Position numbers and translations under genes: made by a program
Notes under the pieces: model-generated
What the model was told of the DNA's origin: nothing
The model's input: only the letters and a program-made list of their open reading frames with translations
Databases searched by the model: none
Part shown: positions 1 through 7,010 of the stretch, in pieces
How positions within the stretch are numbered: the stretch's first letter is position 1
How the letters are laid out: each line of letters opens with the position of its first letter
Source of the DNA: Algoriphagus sp.
Lineage (GTDB): Bacteria; Bacteroidota; Bacteroidia; Cytophagales; Cyclobacteriaceae
Assembly: GCA_023255285.1 (NCBI GenBank)
Contig: JALRIY010000047.1
Span: 1 to 13,881 of the forward strand
Length of the DNA: 13,881 nt
Reading direction: 5' to 3'

Positions 1-123
1 GGATTTGATTTTAAAGCTGCTGCCAAGTATTCAGCCTGGCTTACCCTTAAAGGAAAATCAAAAGAAGAGGCAAGCAGCACCTACATCGCATTGGTCACCG
101 AACTATCCGGAAAATATCTCTAA
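1..123 (+). CDS. Acyl-CoA-binding protein, C-terminal fragment (gene begins left of the window)
   Basis: Reading from base 1 gives 40 codons ending in TAA. The peptide matches the last third of the small acyl-CoA-binding protein (ACBP) family. It has the FDFKAAAKYSAW segment, which corresponds to the family's F-x-x-x-A-K-W-x-A-W stretch, then LKGKSKEEA, then the helix STYIALVTEL, whose Tyr sits where ACBPs keep their conserved ligand-binding Tyr, and a GKYL end. Family members are four-helix cytosolic proteins of about 85-90 residues that bind long-chain acyl-CoA esters and buffer the pool for lipid synthesis and degradation. The start and roughly the first half lie outside the window, so completeness cannot be judged. 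A strong terminator follows 9 bases after the stop. Confidence 0.85.
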   Translation, partial: GFDFKAAAKYSAWLTLKGKSKEEASSTYIALVTELSGKYL

Positions 124-132
124 AATTCAATT

Positions 133-164
133 AGCCCTGAAGCAATTTCAGGGCTTCTTTTTTT
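133..164 (+). terminator. Intrinsic terminator of the acyl-CoA-binding protein gene
   Basis: A perfect 9-bp stem (AGCCCTGAA at 133-141 pairs with TTCAGGGCT at 147-155) closes a 5-base loop. It is followed by TC and seven T (158-164). The opposing transporter gene ends inside this stem: its TGA is the complement of 148-150. In the minus direction the stem is followed only by AATTGAATTTT, a poor U-tract, so it probably terminates best rightwards and may serve both converging genes. Confidence 0.85.
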
Positions 165-1137
165 CAAAATATTTGGCCAAAACACTTCCTAAAATTAGCT
201 GCTGCAAGTGGTACAACATCACAGGAAGTAAAACAAGTCCTAGAAGAGCAGCGCTTGGAAACAATACTTTTCCCATGGCAACACCATGAACTAAAGATTT
301 GGTGGACCCACAAAATAAGGCTACTAATTGATCTTCCTTTGGAAAGGAAAGCATCCTCCCGAATAAAAATAAAATTACCGCTACCAAAAGGAGTAGGATT
401 CCCATCAATAAAGCCAAGCCTCCTAAAACTTTCCATGAAAAAGAAACAAAAATATTTTGAGAAAAAGACTCCGAAAAGGTGGTGAAAACAATGGATAGAA
501 TCACTGTTTGATCTAAGTATTTAAGCCGATTCAGGTAGGGTTTGATCTTGGGAAACAAGTATCTATGCAAAATAAGCCCCAAAAGAACCGGGAGGACCAC
601 CTTAAAAGACAAATCCACGATTGAAACCCAAAGATCAAGTTGCCCCGATAACTCCCCTCCTGCAAATTGCATCCAGAGGGGAGTTAAAACTACTCCCAAC
701 AAGCTCGAAATACTGGCATTAAAGATGGCAGAAGCTACATTTCCACCCGCAATGGATACAAAGACCACCGAAGCACTGACTGTAGAAGGCAAGGCGCCCA
801 AGTACTGAATACCCAGAATGAAATTTGGATTTAATCCAGGAATGAAGGAAACTGTACCCATCACGAGCAAAGGAAAAACTAAAAATGTGGTAAGTTGAAC
901 TACTGTGTGGAGTCTCCAATTGCTCAGTCCAACTCGAAGTTGGTTCGGATCTAACTTTAGCCCATAAAAAAAGAATAGGAAAGTTATTCCTACCTGAATA
1001 AATGGCTTCCAGGGTATCCCCGATCCTGCTGATCCAAAATCCGGAATAACCGAAGCCAGCCCAATCGCCCCGAAAATCCCTATCAAAAATCCATTAAGGC
1101 CCACCCGAGCCAATAGAGTGCCTATTTTTGTTTTCAT
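148..1137 (-). CDS. SBF/SLC10A7-like membrane transporter (bile acid:sodium symporter family)
   Basis: This is a 329-residue very hydrophobic protein with about ten predicted membrane segments, the usual size and layout for the SBF-like group of the BASS transporter superfamily (SLC10A7, YfeH). Recognisable family segments are FFFYGLKLDP (residues 55-64), LPSTVSASVVF (116-126), GNVASAIFNAS (132-142) and FCGSTKSLVHGVAM (275-288). Known BASS members move organic anions with sodium across the cytoplasmic membrane; SLC10A7-type proteins have no well-defined bacterial substrate, so none is assigned. The ATG overlaps the TGA of the upstream RNA methyltransferase gene as ATGA, so translation is probably coupled and the two form one transcript. 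The last four codons and the stop lie in the A-rich side and stem of the opposing terminator. Confidence 0.85.
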   Translation of the reverse strand: MKTKIGTLLARVGLNGFLIGIFGAIGLASVIPDFGSAGSGIPWKPFIQVGITFLFFFYGLKLDPNQLRVGLSNWRLHTVVQLTTFLVFPLLVMGTVSFIPGLNPNFILGIQYLGALPSTVSASVVFVSIAGGNVASAIFNASISSLLGVVLTPLWMQFAGGELSGQLDLWVSIVDLSFKVVLPVLLGLILHRYLFPKIKPYLNRLKYLDQTVILSIVFTTFSESFSQNIFVSFSWKVLGGLALLMGILLLLVAVILFLFGRMLSFPKEDQLVALFCGSTKSLVHGVAMGKVLFPSAALLGLVLLPVMLYHLQQLILGSVLAKYFEKKKP

Positions 1138-1883
1138 GAATGCAAGAGCCTTTTGAAATTGTCACACATAATAGCAGATGCAATGGCTACATTAAGTGAT
1201 TCTGCTCCACCAAAACTGGGAATGGTAACTTTATTCGTGACAAATTTTTCTACTTCTTTCGAAATTCCTTGAGATTCATTTCCCAAGAGAAGTATCCCCG
1301 GTTCCGGACTGCTTAATTCGTGGACTGATGTCCCTTCCAAAAAAGCTCCATAAACAGGCAGCTTCCAGGTTTGGAAAGATGCCATCAGATCCCCATAAAA
1401 AAATTGAACCCGCGTAAAAGAACCCATAGAAGCTTGAATTACCTTGGGATTGTAAAAGTCAGCAGTATGGGTTGAAAAAATCAATTTTTGAATACCGTAC
1501 CAATCTGCAATCCGCAGGATAGTACCCAAGTTACCCGGATCTCGAACCGTATCTAAAGCAAGAATAAGCTCTCCTTTATTGGGTTGAAAGGCATGATTTG
1601 GCTTCATTTCAACTACTGCCAAGGCGGCATCATTACTTTGGTATTGTCCCACCTGCTCGAGTTGATTCGGTGTCGCCTGGATCACCTCTACCCCAAGCTT
1701 ATGGATTAGAGAAGCATACTTGAACGAAAACTCTGGCGTAACCAAAAGTAAGTGTACCTTAAAATCAGACTGAAGAACTTCAATCACACTTTTCTCTCCT
1801 TCTACAAAGAATTTACCCGACTCTGTTCGGTATTTTTTTTGATGTAAGGATTTTATAAACTTAACCGTATTTTTGCTTAGCAT
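1134..1883 (-). CDS. TrmH/SpoU-family RNA 2'-O-methyltransferase
   Basis: This 249-residue protein should use S-adenosylmethionine to methylate a ribose 2'-OH in tRNA or rRNA. All three SPOUT motifs are visible: motif 1 ALDTVRDPGNLGTILRIADW (109-128, with the conserved N118 and R124), motif 2 LLLGNESQGIS (198-208, with E203) and motif 3 IPSFGGAESLNVAIAS (221-236). The N-terminal part (about 1-90, including KFFVEGEKSV) looks like the SpoU substrate-binding domain. The exact target nucleotide cannot be read from sequence; the closest functional analogues are the TrmH/RlmB/MRM3 group. The ATG gives the N-terminus expected for this group (MLSKNTVKFIKSLHQKK). It is the first gene of a two-gene unit with the transporter and is divergent from the tamL-like gene, with 18 bases between start codons. 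Confidence 0.9.
   Translation of the reverse strand: MLSKNTVKFIKSLHQKKYRTESGKFFVEGEKSVIEVLQSDFKVHLLLVTPEFSFKYASLIHKLGVEVIQATPNQLEQVGQYQSNDAALAVVEMKPNHAFQPNKGELILALDTVRDPGNLGTILRIADWYGIQKLIFSTHTADFYNPKVIQASMGSFTRVQFFYGDLMASFQTWKLPVYGAFLEGTSVHELSSPEPGILLLGNESQGISKEVEKFVTNKVTIPSFGGAESLNVAIASAIMCDNFKRLLHS
1868..1875 (+). promoter_or_regulatory. Candidate -7 promoter element for the tamL-like gene
   Basis: TATTTTTG is an exact match to the Bacteroidota -7 element TAnnTTTG. It would start transcription near 1879-1882, about 20 bases before the TTG start codon. It lies inside the first codons of the divergent methyltransferase gene. The nearest upstream TTG (1839-1841) is 26 bases away instead of the usual 19-21, so the -33 half is weak. 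Confidence 0.45.
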
Positions 1884-1901
1884 TCCTCTTCCAATTCAAT
1901 C

Positions 1902-4319
1902 TTGAAATCCTCCAAATATATACTTTTTCTCAGTCTACTATGGCTTTGCCTAGGCTGCTCTCTGACGAGAAATTTGGAGGAAGGTAAGTTTGTCGTTTAT
2001 GACAACGTCCTACTTGGCATAAATAAAGCAGATGAAGACGCGCTACAGCAACTCCTCGAGCAAGAACCAAACACTCGAATTTTAGGGAGTTCATTCGGAG
2101 TCTCCTTGTTTCGATTGGGCGAACATTTTTTTGACAGTAGTAAAATCGCTAACAAAAGACTCCAGACCTATGAACAGTTGCGCGAACTTCAGCAAACTAA
2201 GGAAAGTCAAGGAGAAGCACTGAGCTATAAACGAAAAGAGGAAAAACTAAGGAACAAACTCGAAGGCTTGGACAATATTCTTGAATACGGAAATGCATTC
2301 ATGAGAACTGGAAATCCTGCTGTCCTTCTGGATAGTATGTTGGTAGAAAAGTCTGCAAAGAACATGAAAGGCTATTTAATCAATCATGGTTTTTTTGATG
2401 CCAAGGTCGATTACAACGTGGCAACAAAGAATAAAAAAGCATTTGTTACCTACAGGATTGATGAAAGTGATGCTTACGTCTTAGATTCGGTCTTGACACG
2501 TACGGACAACCCAGAAATTAAACACCTACTCACGACTTATTCAGCTAACGCTTTTTTAAAAAAAGGACAGATTTACAACCAAGACAACATCGCTGCTGAA
2601 CGGAATCGCTTGGAAGAATTATTGAAAAACAAAGGCTACTACATGTTTTCAAAGTCATATGTCAATTACATTGCCTACCAAGATACTTCCTCAAAAACTA
2701 TCCGATTAGAGCAGGTAATTCAAAAGCCCACTTTTTCAGAGAGTCATCGCGTGTACACCCTGGACACCATCCGGTTACGAATCAATCCTCCTACCGATGA
2801 ATTTGCAGATCGCCAAATTCAAATACATTACGAGGGAGTGGATTTTTCTTTTTATAGGGATCGTTATTCAGCAAAAACCCTCGCTTCAAGGATTCAAATG
2901 AAAAAAGGAAGCCCCTACAGTAGAACAGATGCCCTGGAAACGCAGCGGTTAATCAATAGCTTGGATTTATTCCGCTTTGTCAACATTACTTTTGATACGC
3001 TAGGTACTTCCTTGACTGCATCCATATTTACCCAACCCAATCAAAAGTACCAGTTGACCAATCAATTGGGAATGACCATTACCGAACAGCTTCCGGGTCC
3101 TTTTTTTAGTACCGCAATACGAAATAGAAATCTATTTAGAGCAGGAGAGGTATTGGAACTTAATTTTAGAGCAGGATTGGAAGGAGTAGCATCCGCTACA
3201 GGTCAAGGGGTGTATCAAAGCAGTGAAGTCAACACTTCAGTATCTGTTATTTTTCCTCGTTTCTTAATTCCATTTGCACCTAGTTCGCTCCAAAAATACG
3301 GGCAATACAATCCAAACACCCGAGTTCAATTTGGTTACTTAAGCACCAACCGACCCGAATACAATAGAAATGCAATCAATGGGCAATTGGGATATACTTG
3401 GTCTACACGAAATAATCGACAATCGTTCACTGTCAATGCAGCAGATATCAGTTATATCCGTACCCCATTTATTCAAGATGAGTTTTTAAATATTCTTGAA
3501 AATCTACAAACGGATGGTAACAACTTAATTTGGTCCTTCCTTCCCTCCTTAATCAGTAGCTTTTCTGGACAAACACTCATTAACTTTAACCGATATGGGG
3601 ACTTTTCCGCACGAAAAGCATCCCTACTTCGGATTTTTGGAGAAAGTGGTGGTACCACCCTTAATTTCACCAATGTTCGAAGAAATGATTCTCCAGAGAT
3701 CAGCTATGCCAATTTCCAATGGCTTAAAGGTCAAATTGATTATAGACGGTATTATCCAATTTCCAAAAAGCAAACTTTAGCTTACCGACTCAATTTTGGC
3801 ATGGCCCGCCCTTATGGAGTTAGTGCGGGTATTTTACCTTATGAAAAGTATTTCTTCGCCGGGGGAGGAACTAGTATTCGAGCTTGGCAAGCGAGAAGAC
3901 TTGGACCTGGTAGTTATACGCCACTTACAGGATCGGGTGGACGCTACGATTATACAAATGAACAACCTGCTGAAATGATTCTAGAAAGCATGTTGGAATA
4001 CCGTAAAAAGCTATTTAGCTACTTTGACATGGCTCTATTCTTGGATGCTGGCAATTCATGGATGATTGGTAGAGACGATGCACGCCCTGGTGCAGATTTT
4101 AGATACGATCGATTCTACAAAGAAATTGCAATTGGTACAGGGATAGGTCTCCGCATGGATTTTGATTTTTTAGTCATTCGTCTTGATCTTGCTACCAAAG
4201 CAGTGGATCCAGCTCGACAGGAAGGAGAGCGTTGGATCTTAGACAACCTTCGATTCAACAAACCCTTTGGTGAAAAAGGGCAAACTGTATTTAATTTTGG
4301 GATTGGATACCCATTTTAA
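1902..4319 (+). CDS. tamL: TamL-like outer-membrane assembly lipoprotein (BamA/TamA family)
   Basis: This is an 805-residue Omp85-superfamily protein. It starts with a short lipoprotein signal peptide ending CLGC (C19 lipidated), as in the lipidated TamA variants called TamL in Bacteroidota. The N-terminal half (about 25-380) holds POTRA-like regions interrupted by a charged, probably coiled-coil stretch (about 87-130). The C-terminal half (about 395-805) is the 16-strand-barrel type. It carries the FFAGGGTSIRAW segment (R660), equivalent to the conserved VRGF loop-6 motif, and ends FGIGYPF with a terminal Phe, a typical assembly signal. The expected role is insertion or export of outer-membrane components. 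The start is TTG: the frame is closed by TAG at 1878-1880, no ATG exists before the signal peptide, and the TTG gives a proper lysine-containing n-region. No tamB-like partner is in the window. hemF follows after 13 bases. Confidence 0.88.
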   Translation: MKSSKYILFLSLLWLCLGCSLTRNLEEGKFVVYDNVLLGINKADEDALQQLLEQEPNTRILGSSFGVSLFRLGEHFFDSSKIANKRLQTYEQLRELQQTKESQGEALSYKRKEEKLRNKLEGLDNILEYGNAFMRTGNPAVLLDSMLVEKSAKNMKGYLINHGFFDAKVDYNVATKNKKAFVTYRIDESDAYVLDSVLTRTDNPEIKHLLTTYSANAFLKKGQIYNQDNIAAERNRLEELLKNKGYYMFSKSYVNYIAYQDTSSKTIRLEQVIQKPTFSESHRVYTLDTIRLRINPPTDEFADRQIQIHYEGVDFSFYRDRYSAKTLASRIQMKKGSPYSRTDALETQRLINSLDLFRFVNITFDTLGTSLTASIFTQPNQKYQLTNQLGMTITEQLPGPFFSTAIRNRNLFRAGEVLELNFRAGLEGVASATGQGVYQSSEVNTSVSVIFPRFLIPFAPSSLQKYGQYNPNTRVQFGYLSTNRPEYNRNAINGQLGYTWSTRNNRQSFTVNAADISYIRTPFIQDEFLNILENLQTDGNNLIWSFLPSLISSFSGQTLINFNRYGDFSARKASLLRIFGESGGTTLNFTNVRRNDSPEISYANFQWLKGQIDYRRYYPISKKQTLAYRLNFGMARPYGVSAGILPYEKYFFAGGGTSIRAWQARRLGPGSYTPLTGSGGRYDYTNEQPAEMILESMLEYRKKLFSYFDMALFLDAGNSWMIGRDDARPGADFRYDRFYKEIAIGTGIGLRMDFDFLVIRLDLATKAVDPARQEGERWILDNLRFNKPFGEKGQTVFNFGIGYPF
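1913..1920 (-). promoter_or_regulatory. Candidate -7 promoter element for the RNA methyltransferase gene
   Basis: On the minus strand this reads TATATTTG, an exact TAnnTTTG match about 30 bases ahead of the methyltransferase ATG. It lies within codons 4-7 of the divergent tamL-like gene. I see no good -33 TTG at the usual distance. Together with the element at 1868-1875 it makes two promoters facing each other across the short gap. Confidence 0.42.
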
Positions 4320-4332
4320 GTTTAATTCATTT

Positions 4333-5247
4333 ATGCCAAGAAAATCAAAAGAAGAAATTGCAGCGCTTTACAAGCAAATGCAAGAATACATTTGTAAAGG
4401 ACTTGAAGCAGGAGATGGGAAGGGAGTCTTCAAAGAAGATGCTTGGATACGTGAAGAGGGAGGAGGAGGCCAAACCCGTATTTTTCAAGAGGGGTTAATC
4501 ATAGAAAAAGGAGGGGTAGCCTACTCCGCTGTATATGGACCTACACCAAAAAAAATTGCTGATAAGTTAGCTTTGGAATCAGGTAATTTCTTTGCCACAG
4601 GAGTTTCTATAGTTTTACATCCCTTCAGCCCCTTGGTGCCTATCATCCACATGAATATCCGGTATTTCGAAATGGAAGACGGTACCCATTGGTTTGGAGG
4701 TGGAATAGACCTCACCCCACATTACATTGTTCCTCTAGATGCCGCCTATTTCCATCAACGCTTAAAGGAAACCTGTGATTTGTTTGACAGAACATATTAC
4801 CCCAAATTTAAAAATTGGGCAGATGATTACTTTTTTCTTAAGCACCGTCAAGAAACACGAGGAATTGGGGGAATATTCTACGATCGCCTAAGTGCTACCT
4901 CGGACGATCAATTTCAAGAAATCCTAGACTTTAGTCTTGCCTTGGGGAGATTGTTCCCAGAAGTGTATTCCTATTTTATGAAAAAGAATGCGCTCCTACC
5001 CTTTAAATCTGAACAAAAAGCCTGGCAGGCACTCCGTCGTGGGCGTTATGTGGAATTTAATTTGGTTTGGGACGCGGGGACCAAATTTGGCTTAGACACC
5101 AATGGACGAACAGAAAGCATCCTTATGAGTATGCCTCCCCAAGCTGAATGGGCCTACCAACACGAACCACAGCCAGGAAGCCCAGAGGCATTTACGCAAG
5201 CACACCTTAAAAAAGGAATCGATTGGCTTACTTACAACCCATGCTAG
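4333..5247 (+). CDS. hemF: Oxygen-dependent coproporphyrinogen III oxidase
   Basis: HemF uses O2 to decarboxylate two propionate side chains of coproporphyrinogen III, giving protoporphyrinogen IX in haem synthesis. The 304-residue length equals the family norm (about 300). Highly conserved stretches are WIREEGGGGQTRIF (38-51), ATGVSIVLHPFSPLVPIIHM (88-107), WFGGGIDLTPHY (120-131), RGIGGIFYDRL (176-186), RGRYVEFNLVWDAGTKFGL (236-254) and GRTESILMSMPP (258-269). The frame is open further upstream to a start at 4267 inside the tamL-like gene, but family members start near MPRKSKEEI, so the ATG 13 bases after the tamL stop is chosen. It is probably co-transcribed with tamL and the downstream PAP2 gene. 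Its presence implies that the organism makes haem aerobically; an anaerobic HemN elsewhere cannot be excluded. Confidence 0.97.
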   Translation: MPRKSKEEIAALYKQMQEYICKGLEAGDGKGVFKEDAWIREEGGGGQTRIFQEGLIIEKGGVAYSAVYGPTPKKIADKLALESGNFFATGVSIVLHPFSPLVPIIHMNIRYFEMEDGTHWFGGGIDLTPHYIVPLDAAYFHQRLKETCDLFDRTYYPKFKNWADDYFFLKHRQETRGIGGIFYDRLSATSDDQFQEILDFSLALGRLFPEVYSYFMKKNALLPFKSEQKAWQALRRGRYVEFNLVWDAGTKFGLDTNGRTESILMSMPPQAEWAYQHEPQPGSPEAFTQAHLKKGIDWLTYNPC

Positions 5248-5816
5248 AGCGCATCAAAAATTGGGACGAGGAAGCATTTCTTTGGCTAAACTCCTTCCAC
5301 TCGGAGGCCTTGGATCCAATTGTTTTGCAACTCACGCAAACAATTACTTGGATCCCCTTATACCTCTTGCTCCTTTACCTAATTTACCGGACTGACCCCA
5401 AAAATAGTGCTTGGGTTATAGGGGGTTTAATGCTTACCATTTTGTTAGCAGATCAATTGAGTTCTGGATTAATGAAACCCTATTTTGAACGGCTTAGGCC
5501 TTGCTACGACCCAAGGTGGGAGGGTTTATTACACCTTTATGGGAGATGTGGAGGATTGTATGGATTTGTCTCTTCTCATGCTGCCAATACCTTTGGATTG
5601 GCGACTTTTCTTACCCTCAAATTAGGAAAACAACAAAAGGCGATTGCTTGGTTATTTCTTTATTCCCTCCTAGTCAGCTATACACGGATTTACCTGGGGG
5701 TACACTATCCACTAGATGTATTTTTTGGGGCATTAGTTGGAGTACTAGCTGCCTATTGCTCTTGGTTGTTGGTGGTAGTTATAAAAAGAAAAGTTATTCG
5801 AAAAATACTTGAATAA
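5241..5816 (+). CDS. PAP2-family membrane phosphatase
   Basis: This 191-residue integral membrane protein has about five or six hydrophobic segments. The three acid-phosphatase motifs of the PAP2 family are present: K79-x6-R86-P87 (in KPYFERLRP), then FVSSHAANTFG with S112 and H113 in place of PSGH, and YTRIYLGVHYPLDV with R149 and H155 (Thr replaces the usual Ser before Arg). Members hydrolyse lipid phosphates such as undecaprenyl pyrophosphate, phosphatidic acid, phosphatidylglycerol phosphate or lipid A phosphates; the substrate cannot be chosen here. The ATG at 5241 overlaps the hemF stop by 7 bases, which suggests coupled translation. An in-frame TTG at 5223 would add six residues but is less likely. 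It is the last gene of the tamL-hemF unit. Confidence 0.88.
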   Translation: MLERIKNWDEEAFLWLNSFHSEALDPIVLQLTQTITWIPLYLLLLYLIYRTDPKNSAWVIGGLMLTILLADQLSSGLMKPYFERLRPCYDPRWEGLLHLYGRCGGLYGFVSSHAANTFGLATFLTLKLGKQQKAIAWLFLYSLLVSYTRIYLGVHYPLDVFFGALVGVLAAYCSWLLVVVIKRKVIRKILE

Positions 5817-5847
5817 AGGTAATTGAAGGCAATTCAAACCTTTCTTT
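5816..5847. terminator. Weak, probably bidirectional terminator between the PAP2 gene and menC
   Basis: AAGGT-AA-TTGAA (5816-5827) pairs with TTCAA-ACCTT (5833-5842) around a GGCAA loop, leaving a 2-base bulge. On the plus strand it is followed by TCTTTC; on the minus strand by TTTATTC. The stem is AT-rich, so it is a modest terminator. It is the only hairpin in the 40 bases between these converging genes. Confidence 0.45.
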
Positions 5848-5856
5848 CAAGAAATT

Positions 5857-6939
5857 TTAAGCGGGTGTTTCCCAGCTATTATCTTTCACATACTGGATAG
5901 TACCTTGAATAACTTGCAATGGAGAGCCTAAATTATTGTGGTACAATTGGCCAGTTCCCAAACCTTGAGGCAAACTTGGACGGTAGTGGGACGCAAGTTG
6001 TGAGATGGCATTGAGCCCAATAGAACTTTCTAAGGCAGAAGTCATCCACCAACCAATTCCCATACTTTCAGCCAGTTGAATCCAATCGCGGGTTTCTTCT
6101 ATTCCTCCCAATAAGCTGGGCTTAAGGATGATAAACTGAGGTTTTATGAACTGCAATACTTCCTCCTTGTTAGATCGACCAATCAATTCCTCATCCAAAG
6201 CAATGGGGACGGGGCTTTGAAGTGCTAATTCACGCATCGTTTTCCACTGTCCTGCTCGGATAGGTTGCTCAATACTGTGCAACTGACACTCCTGCAACTG
6301 CTCCAATTTTGAAAGTACTTCTACCGTAGAAAAAGCACCGTTGGCATCTACACGCAAGGTAAGTTCACTTGCATTTTTCTGTTGCCGAATGTAGTGAAGT
6401 AATTCAAGTTCCTGCTCAAAGTCAATTGCTCCTATTTTCATTTTCAAACAAGAAAACCCTGCGCTCAACTTTTGGCTAATCTGCTGAAGCATAAATTCCT
6501 GCGTACCCATCCAAATTAGACCATTGATTGGAATGGGGGTCCCTTGATCAAAAAAAGCATTGGGTAATATCCGCTTTATGCCCCCATTTACTAAATCAAG
6601 AAGAGCTATTTCTAGTCCAAATCGGATAGAAGGCAGAGAAAAAGGGACCAATTCTTTTATTTGCTGAAGCGTAGCTTCTTCCTCTAAATCCCAGGACCTA
6701 TTACTCGCTTGAAGTAAAACAACACTTAATTGATTCTCAAAATCGGGTCCAAAATCTGGACTCAGTCCCGCTAATGGTGCTGCTTCGCCCCATCCTATAT
6801 GATCTAAGTTTCCTTTTCCTTGCACCTTGATCCAATACACATCACGGGTACGCAGCACCCCACGGGAGGTGCCTGCCTCAAATTGAAAAAGGAGAGTTCT
6901 TTTAAAATACGAAAATTCTAAACTCGTTGATAAACTCAT
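5857..6939 (-). CDS. menC: o-Succinylbenzoate synthase, menaquinone pathway
   Basis: This 360-residue enolase-superfamily protein should dehydrate SHCHC to o-succinylbenzoate in menaquinone synthesis. The catalytic set is complete: KMK (K166, K168) in the second barrel strand, three Mg2+ ligands D198 (RVDANGAF), E224 (SIEQPI) and D249 (IALDEE), and K273 (ILKPSLLGG) opposite. The spacing matches E. coli MenC closely. The N-terminal capping domain includes the TSRGVLRTRD stretch typical of Bacteroidota MenC. Related dipeptide epimerases and muconate cycloisomerases share the same residues, so the substrate assignment rests on overall resemblance; no other men gene lies nearby to confirm it. It is a single-gene unit with a promoter in the 71 bases shared with queA. 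Confidence 0.85.
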   Translation of the reverse strand: MSLSTSLEFSYFKRTLLFQFEAGTSRGVLRTRDVYWIKVQGKGNLDHIGWGEAAPLAGLSPDFGPDFENQLSVVLLQASNRSWDLEEEATLQQIKELVPFSLPSIRFGLEIALLDLVNGGIKRILPNAFFDQGTPIPINGLIWMGTQEFMLQQISQKLSAGFSCLKMKIGAIDFEQELELLHYIRQQKNASELTLRVDANGAFSTVEVLSKLEQLQECQLHSIEQPIRAGQWKTMRELALQSPVPIALDEELIGRSNKEEVLQFIKPQFIILKPSLLGGIEETRDWIQLAESMGIGWWMTSALESSIGLNAISQLASHYRPSLPQGLGTGQLYHNNLGSPLQVIQGTIQYVKDNSWETPA

Positions 6940-6950
6940 GAATGTGTAAC

Positions 6951-6958
6951 CAAAAGTA
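6951..6958 (-). promoter_or_regulatory. Candidate -7 promoter element for menC
   Basis: The minus strand reads TACTTTTG, an exact TAnnTTTG. The implied leader is very short (roughly 5-8 bases before the ATG), and no -33 TTG is visible at the normal spacing, so this is tentative. Confidence 0.35.
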
Positions 6959-6983
6959 GGCGAAAAGGGTTAAACGAGTTGAT

Positions 6984-6991
6984 TATATTTG
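6984..6991 (+). promoter_or_regulatory. Candidate -7 promoter element for the queA-family gene
   Basis: TATATTTG is an exact TAnnTTTG, placing the transcript start near 6995 and a leader of about 16 bases before the ATG. The -33 element is not obvious. It lies 25 bases from the opposing menC element, so the two promoters diverge within the 71-base gap. Confidence 0.45.
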
Positions 6992-7010
6992 TTGACCAAA
7001 CGCCAAACTA

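Noticed and set aside
5..289. 94-codon plus-strand open frame at the left edge
   Set aside because: It lies out of frame with the recognisable acyl-CoA-binding protein fragment, crosses its terminator and runs antisense into the transporter gene; the peptide is low-complexity and unlike any family I know.
4267..4332. Longer hemF start inside the tamL-like gene
   Set aside because: It would add 22 residues, encoded by the overlapping tamL 3' end, that HemF proteins lack; the ATG at 4333 gives the family-typical length and N-terminus.
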